Positions 17,144 through 23,782 of a stretch of DNA of 23,782 bases are shown here, piece after piece. The translations under genes and the position numbers were made by a program. Under the pieces are notes generated by a model, which was not told the origin of the DNA, searched no databases, and worked only from the letters and a program-made list of their open reading frames with translations. Origin of the DNA: an uncultured Oxalobacteraceae bacterium (GTDB taxonomy: Bacteria > Pseudomonadota > Gammaproteobacteria > Burkholderiales > Burkholderiaceae); assembly GCA_946480015.1 (NCBI GenBank), contig CAMLIL010000090.1, positions 1-23,782 on the forward strand. The letters are read 5' to 3'. How positions within the stretch are numbered: the first letter of the stretch is position 1; each line of letters opens with the position of its first letter.

Positions 17144-17983
17144 TCAGGCGGCGCGCGGAACGCCGGCCAGATTGCCGAGGAAGGCCAGGATCAGGGTAAT
17201 CAGATCCTTGGCGCCGATGGCCGCGTACTTGAGCGTCTGCTCGTGCGACAGCGGGAACGGCGACATGCCTTCGGCCAGGTTGGTGATGACGGAAACGCAG
17301 GCGACCTTCAGGCCGCAGTGACGCGCCGAGACCACTTCGGGCACCACCGACATGCCCACCACGTCGGCGCCCAGGCGCGCCATGGCGCGGATTTCGGCGG
17401 CGGTTTCGAAGTTCGGACCCGGATAGGCGATGTAGACGCCCTCGTGCAAGGTGACGTTGCTGGCGGCGGCGCTCTGCAGGATGGTTGCGCGGATATCGCC
17501 GTCGTAGGCATTGGCCATGCTGAAGAAGCGCGGGCCGAAACGGTCGTCGTTCGGGCCGATCATCGGCGTGCCGGGCATGAAGTTGATATGGTCGGTCAGC
17601 ACCACCAGGCTGCCGGCGTCGACCTCGGGGCGCAGCGAGCCGGCCGCGTTGGTCACGAACAGCATCTCGCAGCCGAGCAGTTTGAGGGTGCGCACGGCGC
17701 TGGTCATCACGCCCATGCCGTAGCCCTCGTAAAAATGGCCGCGCCCCTTCATGCAGACCACCTGCACGCCGGCCAGGGTACCGAGCACCAGTTCGCCGGC
17801 GTGGCCGTGCACGGTGCTGATCGGAAAGCCCGGCAGTTCATCGAAGCCGATCGTTACCGCGTCGGTCATCTGCTCGGCCAGTACACCCAGGCCGGAGCCG
17901 AGGATCATTGCCACACGCGGTTCGAAGCCGGGTTTGCGCGATCGGATCAGGTCGGCTGCTTCGAATGGGGTGTTGTTAACCAT
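17144..17983 (-). CDS. Purine nucleoside phosphorylase (trimeric PNP/XapA type)
   Basis: The 279-residue enzyme splits purine (deoxy)nucleosides with phosphate into base and pentose-1-phosphate. Motifs of the trimeric PNP/MTAP family are clear: phosphate loop ILGSGLG (27-33), HGHAGEL, MKGRGHFYEGYG (78-89), TNAAGSL, AYPGPNFET (E193), GMSVVPEV and ITNLAEGM (N235). This is the low-molecular-mass family that includes XapA, not the hexameric DeoD family. The ATG at 17981-17983 is chosen because AGGATAGGA precedes it; an in-frame start 54 bases upstream would add a tail with no family similarity. It is the first gene of the salvage operon, with a TATAAT box about 64 bases upstream. Confidence 0.93.
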   Translation of the reverse strand: MVNNTPFEAADLIRSRKPGFEPRVAMILGSGLGVLAEQMTDAVTIGFDELPGFPISTVHGHAGELVLGTLAGVQVVCMKGRGHFYEGYGMGVMTSAVRTLKLLGCEMLFVTNAAGSLRPEVDAGSLVVLTDHINFMPGTPMIGPNDDRFGPRFFSMANAYDGDIRATILQSAAASNVTLHEGVYIAYPGPNFETAAEIRAMARLGADVVGMSVVPEVVSARHCGLKVACVSVITNLAEGMSPFPLSHEQTLKYAAIGAKDLITLILAFLGNLAGVPRAA

Positions 17984-18044
17984 GCTTTTTTTCCTATCCT
18001 GATTCGGGCTTGGGGGGCCCAACAAGCAAGACGACACCTGTTAA

Positions 18045-18059
18045 GCATTATAACTATGC
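18045..18059 (-). promoter_or_regulatory. -10 box of the nucleoside salvage operon inside a small palindrome
   Basis: On the minus strand a perfect TATAAT (18047-18052) lies about 64 bases upstream of the PNP ATG, giving an expected leader near 57 bases. No convincing -35 hexamer lies at 16-18 bases, so an activator may be needed. The box is embedded in an inverted repeat, GCAT (18045-18048) and ATGC (18056-18059) spaced by 7, which could be an operator. This is read from the sequence only. Confidence 0.5.
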
Positions 18060-18082
18060 ACGACCGGCGATATGTTCGGCAA

Positions 18083-18132
18083 ATACCGTTTTTCTTCCCC
18101 ATTTATATGACGACTGAATAAATAGACGGTAT
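18083..18132. repeat. Spaced inverted repeat in the divergent salvage/pseudouridine promoter region
   Basis: ATACCGT (18083-18089) and ACGGTAT (18126-18132) are perfect inverted copies whose centres are 43 bases apart, about four DNA turns. They lie between the two divergent promoters. Paired half-sites on the same helix face would suit a dimeric or tetrameric regulator such as the LysR protein encoded downstream of psuG. A chance occurrence of a 7-base match cannot be excluded. Confidence 0.35.
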
Positions 18133-18171
18133 CATTCGTTCCACATTCAAGACGGGCCAGGATAATGTAAA

Positions 18172-18200
18172 TTGACAGCAACTGGACATATGTCTAACAT
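18172..18200 (+). promoter_or_regulatory. Promoter of the psuK-psuG-lysR operon
   Basis: A perfect TTGACA (18172-18177) with a 17-base spacer leads to TAACAT (18195-18200), placing the transcription start near 18207. This lies downstream of the first possible ATG of psuK (18190) and upstream of GAGGG (18217-18221) and the GTG at 18229. It therefore decides the start of psuK. A second -10-like GATAAT at 18161-18166 lacks a good -35. Confidence 0.55.
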
Positions 18201-18228
18201 CAAGAACACTTGTCCAGAGGGCGTCGAC

Positions 18229-19359
18229 GTGACCGAACTTTCGAAAAAAGAACAGCTCTACGAGCTCATCCGCGCCAATCCATTTATTTCCCAGCAGGAT
18301 CTGGCAGTGCAGCTCAGGCTGTCGCGTTCGGCGGTGGCCGGCTACATTGCGGGCCTGATCCGCGAACGGCGCCTGCTCGGACGCGCCTACGTGCTGCCCG
18401 ACACCCGCCCCATCGTCTGCCTGGGCGCGGCCAATCTGGACCGCAAGCTGCGCTCCCTGGCCGCCCTCACGATGGGCACCTCCAATCCTGCGCGCCAGGA
18501 TGAATCGTTCGGTGGCGTGGCGCGCAATATCGCCGAGAATCTGGCGCGTTTGCTCACGCCCGTGTCGCTGATCACCGCGGTGGGCGACGACAGCGCCGGC
18601 CGTTCGCTGATCGCCCACGCCGAAGCGGCCGGCATCGACACGCGCGGCACCCTGCGCCTGGCCGGCATCTGCACCGGCACCTACACCGCAGTGCTGGACG
18701 ACCACGGCGAAATGCTGGTGGCGCTGGCCGACATGCAGCTGTACGACGCGCTGACGCCGGAATTCATTCACAGCCGCCAGCCGCTGCGCGCGGGCGGCGC
18801 GCTCACCGTGGCCGACATGAACCTGCCGCGCGCATCGCTCGAAGTGCTGCTTGCCGACGCCCTGCGCGATGGGGTGCCGCTGGTCATGGTGGCGGTGTCG
18901 CAGCCGAAGATGGCCAACCTGCCGCAGAAACTCGACGGCCTGCGCCTGCTGATCCTGAACCAGGGCGAGCTCGAAACCTGCCATGGCGCGCCGTTGAGCA
19001 GCGACGAGGACATCACTGTCGCCTGCAACGCGCTGCGCGCGCGCGGCGTGCGCGACGTCATCGTCACGCGCGGCGGCACCGGTGTTGTGTACACCGCCAA
19101 CGACGGTATCGTGCACATGGACGCCCCCCCTGCCCGCATCGTCGACGTGACCGGCGCCGGCGACGCCTTCGCCGCGGCGGTGGCCTGGTCGCTGTTCCAG
19201 GGCAGCGACGACCTCGCGCTGGCGTGCCGGCGCGGCCTGCGCGTATCGGCCATGACGCTCGGCTGCGAAGAAACCGTGTTCCCCGATCTGCATGCCGAAC
19301 TGCTGTCCGACATTCACGATTTCGACACGATTCCACCCCTGACTTCCACGCTGGACTGA
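18229..19359 (+). CDS. psuK: Pseudouridine kinase with N-terminal winged helix (PfkB family)
   Basis: The 376-residue protein begins with a winged-helix DNA-binding domain (residues about 3-55: [40 protein letters not shown]). A PfkB sugar-kinase domain follows: [39 protein letters not shown] and the ATP/catalytic signature [16 protein letters not shown]. It should phosphorylate pseudouridine to pseudouridine-5'-phosphate, since psuG follows by 2 bases. The helix-turn-helix suggests that the kinase may also bind DNA and regulate its own operon. The GTG at 18229 has GAGGG 7 bases upstream and fits the promoter. An in-frame ATG at 18190 would add 13 residues and has a poor ribosome binding site. 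Substrate assignment rests mainly on the psuG partnership. Confidence 0.88.
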   Translation: MTELSKKEQLYELIRANPFISQQDLAVQLRLSRSAVAGYIAGLIRERRLLGRAYVLPDTRPIVCLGAANLDRKLRSLAALTMGTSNPARQDESFGGVARNIAENLARLLTPVSLITAVGDDSAGRSLIAHAEAAGIDTRGTLRLAGICTGTYTAVLDDHGEMLVALADMQLYDALTPEFIHSRQPLRAGGALTVADMNLPRASLEVLLADALRDGVPLVMVAVSQPKMANLPQKLDGLRLLILNQGELETCHGAPLSSDEDITVACNALRARGVRDVIVTRGGTGVVYTANDGIVHMDAPPARIVDVTGAGDAFAAAVAWSLFQGSDDLALACRRGLRVSAMTLGCEETVFPDLHAELLSDIHDFDTIPPLTSTLD

Positions 19360-19361
19360 CC

Positions 19362-20279
19362 ATGCCTCATCCCCTGCTGTCCTTTTCGCCGGAAGTGCTG
19401 GCCGCGCGCGCGGCCGGCACGCCGGTCGTCGCACTCGAATCGACCATCATCTCGCACGGCATGCCTTATCCGCAGAACGTCGAGATGGCGCGCGAAGTCG
19501 AGCAGATCATCCGCGACGCCGGCGCCGTGCCGGCCACCATCGCCATCATGGACGGCAAGATCTGCGTGGGCCTGGACGGCGCCCGGCTGGAACTGCTGGC
19601 CACGGCGAAGGACGCGATGAAAGTGAGCCGGCGCGACATGGCCTTCGTGCTGTCGCAGCGGCGCCTGGGCGCGACGACGGTGGCCGCGACCATGATCTGC
19701 GCGCAGCTGGCCGGGATCGAAGTATTCGTCACCGGCGGCATCGGCGGGGTTCACCGCGGCGCCGAGACCAGCTTCGACATATCGGCCGACCTGCAGGAAC
19801 TGGCCCAGACCGACGTGGCGGTGGTGTGCGCGGGCGTCAAGTCCATCCTCGACATCGGCCTGACGCTCGAATACCTGGAGACCCATGGCGTGCCGGTGGT
19901 GAGCATTGGCCAGCCGGGCTTTCCCGCGTTCTTCACGCGCGAAAGCGGCTTTCGCGCCGACTTCCAGCTCGATAGCGCGGCCGAACAGGCAGCCTTCATT
20001 CGCACCAAGTGGCGCCTGGGTCTCAAGGGCGGCGTGGTGCTCGGAAATCCGGTGCCCGCGGACGCCGCGATGCCGAAGGACGAAATCGACCGCATCACCG
20101 AACAGGCGCTGGCTGACGCCGGCGCGCATGGCGTCAGCGGCAAGGCGATCACGCCGTTTCTGCTGGACCGGATCAAGCAGCTGACCGGCGGCCGTTCGCT
20201 GGCGACCAATATCGCGCTGGTCAAGCATAATGCATTGATCGGAGCACAACTGGCAGTCGCACTGGCGGCCCAACAATAA
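19362..20279 (+). CDS. psuG: Pseudouridine-5'-phosphate glycosidase
   Basis: The 305-residue enzyme cleaves the C-C glycosidic bond of pseudouridine-5'-phosphate to uracil and ribose-5-phosphate. Conserved elements are [16 protein letters not shown] (E26), AMKVSRRDM (K86), [34 protein letters not shown] (K159) and [17 protein letters not shown]26, K86 and K159 correspond to the catalytic residues E31, K93 and K166 of the Escherichia coli enzyme. Length and motifs are complete. It starts 2 bases after psuK and is followed 4 bases later by the LysR gene. It recycles pseudouridine from RNA turnover, in keeping with the nucleoside salvage operon on the other strand. Confidence 0.96.
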   Translation: MPHPLLSFSPEVLAARAAGTPVVALESTIISHGMPYPQNVEMAREVEQIIRDAGAVPATIAIMDGKICVGLDGARLELLATAKDAMKVSRRDMAFVLSQRRLGATTVAATMICAQLAGIEVFVTGGIGGVHRGAETSFDISADLQELAQTDVAVVCAGVKSILDIGLTLEYLETHGVPVVSIGQPGFPAFFTRESGFRADFQLDSAAEQAAFIRTKWRLGLKGGVVLGNPVPADAAMPKDEIDRITEQALADAGAHGVSGKAITPFLLDRIKQLTGGRSLATNIALVKHNALIGAQLAVALAAQQ

Positions 20280-20283
20280 AAGC

Positions 20284-21180
20284 ATGTCCATCGACCTCAA
20301 ACAACTGAAGTACTTCCTCGCCGTGGCCGAGGAAAAGAGCTTCAGCCGCGCCGCCGAACGTTTGCACATCTCGCAGCCGCCGCTTAGCCAGCAGATCATG
20401 AAACTCGAAAGCGAACTGGGGGTGCGCCTGTTCGCGCGCACCACCCGCACCTTCGAGCTGACGGTGGCGGGCAAGGCGTTGATGAGCGAAGCGTCGGACC
20501 TGCTGGCCAAGATGCGCATGACGATCGACACCATCCGCCAGATCGACCGCGGCGAAGTCGGGCGGCTGCGCGTCGGTATTGTGGGCTCGGCCATGTGGGG
20601 TCCGATTCCGAGCATGCTCGAACAATTCCAGACCAATTTCCCGCGCGTGAGCTGGACCCTGCATGAATTGGGACCCAACGTGCAGTACGAAGCGCTGCGC
20701 GCCAAGCAGATCGACGTGGGCTTCTGGCGCGAACCGCGGCTGCCCGAGGATGAACTCAAACACGACAACCTGCGCCAGGATCTGTGCTTCCGCGAGAACG
20801 TGTGCGTGGCCGTCAATGAGCAGCATCCGCTGGCCAAGGAGGCGCACATCGAACTGACCGATATCGCCAGCGAACCGATGCTCACGCTGGCGCTCGACAA
20901 GTCATCCTTCCCGCGCTACCTGATCCAGTGCTGCGTAGATGCCGGTTTCGAGCCGGTGATCTTCCAGGAAGCGAACGAGCCGCAAACGCTGCTGGCGATG
21001 GTTGGCGCCGGTCTGGGCGTGACGCTGGTGCCCGAGACCACCAGCCGGGTCGGCTGGCCGGGCGTGGTGTTCTTGCCGATCAAGACCAACCCGCCATCGG
21101 CCAACCTGTACATCACCTACACCACCCAGGATGATGCGCCGGTGGTAAGGGCTTTCCTGAATATCCTCAATCCTCGATAG
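20284..21180 (+). CDS. LysR-family transcriptional regulator
   Basis: The 298-residue protein has the LysR winged helix at residues 1-62 (LKQLKYFLAVAEEKSFSRAA, LHISQPPLSQQIMKLESELG, LFARTTRTFELTVAG). A linker helix and a periplasmic-binding-protein-like effector domain follow (RLRVGIVGSAMWGPIPSML, EPMLTLALDKSSFPRYLI, LLAMVGAGLGVTLVP). It starts 4 bases after psuG and is probably co-transcribed with psuK and psuG. The inferred role is control of the pseudouridine operon, the divergent salvage operon or both; the effector is unknown. The gene ends with TAG, and no clear terminator follows. Confidence 0.92.
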   Translation: MSIDLKQLKYFLAVAEEKSFSRAAERLHISQPPLSQQIMKLESELGVRLFARTTRTFELTVAGKALMSEASDLLAKMRMTIDTIRQIDRGEVGRLRVGIVGSAMWGPIPSMLEQFQTNFPRVSWTLHELGPNVQYEALRAKQIDVGFWREPRLPEDELKHDNLRQDLCFRENVCVAVNEQHPLAKEAHIELTDIASEPMLTLALDKSSFPRYLIQCCVDAGFEPVIFQEANEPQTLLAMVGAGLGVTLVPETTSRVGWPGVVFLPIKTNPPSANLYITYTTQDDAPVVRAFLNILNPR

Positions 21181-21490
21181 CAGCATCGGCCTTGCCACAT
21201 CGATAACGCCGTCGGCTTGCCGATTACGTGCGCATGCATATCCTGCAATTTCGCGACATTTGCCGACCGTGATCGGTGCGACCTTGTCAATCGACTTGTT
21301 CAAGCCAAAGCCCAGCCTTGCGAAATTAAAGGTCGGGAAATTCATATTTTCATGTAAGGAAACAACACAACGTCGACCATATAGGCAAAGGGCAGACGTA
21401 CCGAGGAGCAAGCTCAAGCGCTTATCTACTCGCCATTTCACGTTCCAAAACTGGCGTAAAATTCTCATTGTTTTTTGGAAAGCAAGGAAT
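21181..21490. other. Gene-poor region between LysR gene and IS fragment
   Basis: This 310-base stretch becomes AT-richer to the right than its neighbours. No coding sequence on either strand has recognisable family motifs. ATCGGC (21185-21190) could pair with GCCGAT (21219-21224) but there is no T-tract. TAAAAT (21457-21462) is a possible -10 box, and AAGGA (21484-21488) is a ribosome binding site placed for the ATG at 21491. Otherwise nothing is identified. Confidence 0.5.
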
Positions 21491-21619
21491 ATGGAAAAGA
21501 GACCGATACCGGCTTCTGCGATCGAACTCAAGGATTTGGCGGTCAAGCGCGTGACGGACGCGCAATCGATCTCAGCAACAGCCAGGGAGTTGGGGCCGTT
21601 CGCGATGGCGCTGTTGTGA
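21491..21619 (+). pseudogene. Truncated IS transposase (orfA-like N-terminal fragment)
   Basis: The 42-codon frame starts at ATG 21491 with AAGGA just upstream. Its first 35 residues (MEKRPIPASAIELKDLAVKR, then VTDAQSISATARELG) look like the N-terminal helix-turn-helix of IS3-type OrfA transposases, in which 'LAVKRV..GQSISAVARELG' is a common form. After ELG, near 21597, the similarity stops and the frame closes with PFAMALL and a TGA. No inverted repeat or other transposase part is seen, so only a remnant is left. The TGA overlaps the GTG start of the GGDEF-EAL gene (GTGA). The call rests on motif memory over a short stretch. Confidence 0.5.
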
Positions 21620-23748
21620 AAATCGTGCAACGCTTGCCACTGTTGTGGAAAATGCTGTTCCCGCTTGCAATCGCTGCGATTTGCTCGCTGGTCTACCTGG
21701 GCTCGTCCACCCTCGTTCTCAAGCATAACAACAGCCGGCTTGCCAACGTGCGCGACGTGCTGTTCCCCGTGCTGGAAATCACCACCGACAACGTCGGCGC
21801 CCTAGACAAGCTCATCGAGCAATTCAACGACGCCGCCAGCTCCGGCGAAAAAGACCCGTTAGATGCGGCCGCGGCGATCGCCGTCAAGGTGCGCACCAAC
21901 TATGCCAAGCTGCGCGGCATCGATACCGACAAGGCCGAAGAATTTCAGCGACTGGCCGCCGAATTTGACACTTACTACGATGCTGCCCGCACAGTGGCGA
22001 AAGAAATGATGGACAAGCGCGGCGCGCCCGATCCGCAGTCGCTGCAAGCGATGTCGGCCAGGCTCGACACCTATCGCAAGGATCTGCTCTCGTTCCGGGA
22101 TAACGCCAACAGGCGCTTCACCGGCACGATCGGCGACGCCACCAGCGATGCCGATGGGGCCGTGAGCACCGGGATCGTCATCGGCCTGCTCAGCCTCTGC
22201 CTGACGCTGGGCTTCGGGATCGTCATTGCGCGCGCCCTGTTGCGGCAACTGCGGCAGGCGCTCAAGGTCGCCCAAACCGTCGCCGCCGGCGACCTGACCA
22301 GCCGCATCGAGGTCACTTCCCACGATGAAACGGGCCAGCTGCTCCAAGCGCTGAAAGACATGAACGACAGCCTGGTGCGCTCCGTCGACGAGCATAAACG
22401 GCTCGAAGCGTTGCTACAGCATCAGGCCAGCCATGACAGGCTAACCGGATTGCCCAATCGCGCCCTGCTGCAGGATCGTCTGAAACAGGCCATCGCGACA
22501 GCCGTGCGGTCCCCCTCGCCGATCTGGATCATCTTCGTCGATCTCGATCGTTTCAAGCTGGTCAATGACAGCCTGGGCCACAAGGCCGGCGATGCGATGC
22601 TCAAGCAGGTCGCCGCGCGGCTGCAGTCTGCGGTACGGGAAGCGGACACGGTGGCCAGGTTGGGCGGCGATGAATTCGTGCTGGTTCTGCCCGAAAGGAT
22701 AGACGGCAGTGGCCGCCTGTCCGCATCGGTGGTGCAGCGCATCCTGGATGCCGTGGCACAGCCGATGATGATCGAAGGGCACGAGTTTGTGACGACTTGC
22801 AGCATGGGCATCGCGGTCCACCCGAATGATGGTGCCGATGGGGAAACCTTGATGACGCACGCCGACATTGCCATGTATTGCGCCAAGGAGGTCGGGCGCA
22901 ACAACTTCCGGTTTTATGCGCCGGCCATGGATGCGCGCATTCTTGAACGCTTGCGGCTTGAGGGCGAATTGCGTCATGCGCTGGAACGCAACGAATTCGA
23001 ACTCCATTACCAGCCCCAGGTGGACTTGCGCAGCGGCCGCATCGTCGGCATGGAATCCCTGATCCGTTGGAACCATCCCGAGCTCGGCATGATCCCTCCG
23101 GCGCACTTCATCACCCTGGCCGAAGAAACCGGCTTGATCGTGCCCATCGGCGCCTGGGTGATACGCACGGCGTGTGCCCAGAACCAGGCATGGCAGCGCG
23201 CCGGCCTGGGCCGCTTACGCGTCGCGGTCAATCTGTCGGCGCGCCAGTTTGCCCAAAAAAATCTGGCCGAGTTCATCATGAACATCCTGGACGAAACCGG
23301 ACTGGCAGCCCAGGACCTGGAACTCGAACTGACCGAGAGCCTGGTCATGACCGATGTCGAGCGCGCTGTCGGCGTGCTGGACGATCTCAAGAAGATCGGG
23401 GTGCAGTTGTCCATCGACGACTTCGGCACCGGTTACTCCAGCCTGTCTTACCTGAAGCGATTCCCCATCCATGTGCTCAAAATCGACCAGTCCTTCGTGC
23501 GGGACATTGCAACGGGCGCGGACGATGCTGCGATCGTGGCATTGATTATTTCGCTGGCGCACAGCCTGAAGCTGAACGTCATTGCCGAAGGCGTCGAGAC
23601 GCCGGAGCAGTTGGACTATTTGAATCTGCACGACTGCGACGAAATGCAGGGGTATCTCTTCAGCAAGCCGGTGCCGGCCGAGGCTTTTGAGAAAATGCTG
23701 CGCAGTGGTAAAAGCCTATCCTTGGAGTTCGACCGCGCACCGGCATAG
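21616..23748 (+). CDS. Membrane-bound GGDEF-EAL cyclic-di-GMP protein
   Basis: The 710-residue protein has membrane helix 1 at about 11-31, a periplasmic alpha-helical sensor region (about 35-183), membrane helix 2 at about 184-206 and a HAMP segment. The GGDEF domain follows with LGGDEF near residues 349-354 and an upstream inhibitory I-site RxxD (341-344). The EAL domain carries ESL in place of EAL (480-482), with NLSARQF, ELTESLVM, DDFGTGYSS, KIDQSFV, AEGVET and QGYLFSKP. Both diguanylate cyclase and phosphodiesterase residues look intact. The GTG at 21616 is chosen because MKIVQRLPLLWKMLFPLA is a natural membrane-protein start. A TTG at 21475 would read the IS fragment out of frame, and an ATG at 21649 is a second option. 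The GTG has no good ribosome binding site and overlaps the stop of the IS remnant. Confidence 0.92.
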   Translation: MKIVQRLPLLWKMLFPLAIAAICSLVYLGSSTLVLKHNNSRLANVRDVLFPVLEITTDNVGALDKLIEQFNDAASSGEKDPLDAAAAIAVKVRTNYAKLRGIDTDKAEEFQRLAAEFDTYYDAARTVAKEMMDKRGAPDPQSLQAMSARLDTYRKDLLSFRDNANRRFTGTIGDATSDADGAVSTGIVIGLLSLCLTLGFGIVIARALLRQLRQALKVAQTVAAGDLTSRIEVTSHDETGQLLQALKDMNDSLVRSVDEHKRLEALLQHQASHDRLTGLPNRALLQDRLKQAIATAVRSPSPIWIIFVDLDRFKLVNDSLGHKAGDAMLKQVAARLQSAVREADTVARLGGDEFVLVLPERIDGSGRLSASVVQRILDAVAQPMMIEGHEFVTTCSMGIAVHPNDGADGETLMTHADIAMYCAKEVGRNNFRFYAPAMDARILERLRLEGELRHALERNEFELHYQPQVDLRSGRIVGMESLIRWNHPELGMIPPAHFITLAEETGLIVPIGAWVIRTACAQNQAWQRAGLGRLRVAVNLSARQFAQKNLAEFIMNILDETGLAAQDLELELTESLVMTDVERAVGVLDDLKKIGVQLSIDDFGTGYSSLSYLKRFPIHVLKIDQSFVRDIATGADDAAIVALIISLAHSLKLNVIAEGVETPEQLDYLNLHDCDEMQGYLFSKPVPAEAFEKMLRSGKSLSLEFDRAPA

Positions 23749-23782
23749 CTCCGCGCGACCCTGCCAGCTACTTCTTGACTAG

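Noticed and set aside
17984..18037. Upstream in-frame start for the purine nucleoside phosphorylase
   Set aside because: The extra 18 residues have no family similarity and would include the ribosome binding site AGGATAGGA of the chosen ATG.
21185..21224. Possible terminator hairpin after the LysR gene (ATCGGC with GCCGAT)
   Set aside because: The stem is 6 bases with a long loop and no T-tract follows.
20902..21726. A minus-strand open frame over the LysR end and the intergenic region
   Set aside because: No ribosome binding site or family motif was seen, and it overlaps the LysR and GGDEF-EAL genes on the other strand.

Overview
The window reads as chromosomal DNA of a GC-rich betaproteobacterium, most likely Oxalobacteraceae of the Massilia/Duganella type. 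This is an inference from the codon bias, a PEP-CTERM surface protein, a LytS/LytTR two-component pair and the overall gene repertoire. No rRNA, tRNA or CRISPR array was seen.

Left part (1-4178). A 5'-partial omega-amino-acid:pyruvate aminotransferase gene (minus) diverges from a MocR-type regulator gene, followed at once by a RutR-like TetR regulator gene. This fits control of beta-alanine/pyrimidine catabolism. Tail to tail with the TetR gene lies a secreted PEP-CTERM 'choice-of-anchor A' protein. A GNAT acetyltransferase gene follows, whose promoter sits so close to its ATG that the mRNA is probably leaderless.

Signalling operon and insertion (4264-9515). A small membrane protein, a LytS-like histidine kinase, a LytTR response regulator and a SnoaL/NTF2-like protein form a tight plus-strand operon. 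Directly after it lies a 1,340-base insertion (6636-7975) bounded by a perfect 74-base direct repeat (6562-6635 and 7976-8049). It holds the orphan C-terminal tail of a probable type VI secretion effector and an intact DUF3396 immunity gene. The repeat contains the 3' ends of both flanking genes, the NTF2-like gene and a minus-strand TPR-methyltransferase gene, so neither was damaged. This is the most unusual feature of the window.

Nucleoside salvage locus (9605-21180). A minus-strand operon encodes purine nucleoside phosphorylase, phosphopentomutase (deoB), deoxyribose-phosphate aldolase (deoC), a two-domain ALDH16-like aldehyde dehydrogenase, thymidine phosphorylase (deoA), cytidine deaminase (cdd) and a long nucleoside deaminase. 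The TPR-methyltransferase gene trails it. Together these convert (deoxy)nucleosides to bases plus sugar phosphates, cleave deoxyribose-5-phosphate to glyceraldehyde-3-phosphate and acetaldehyde, and probably oxidise the acetaldehyde. Divergently, psuK (with an N-terminal winged helix), psuG and a LysR regulator gene form a pseudouridine catabolism operon. The shared intergenic region has a perfect TATAAT, a perfect TTGACA and a spaced inverted repeat. No nucleoside transporter is in the window.

Right end (21181-23782). After a gene-poor AT-richer stretch comes a fragment of an IS transposase (orfA-like N-terminus). Its reading frame ends in a GTGA overlap with the GTG start of a membrane-bound GGDEF-EAL protein.
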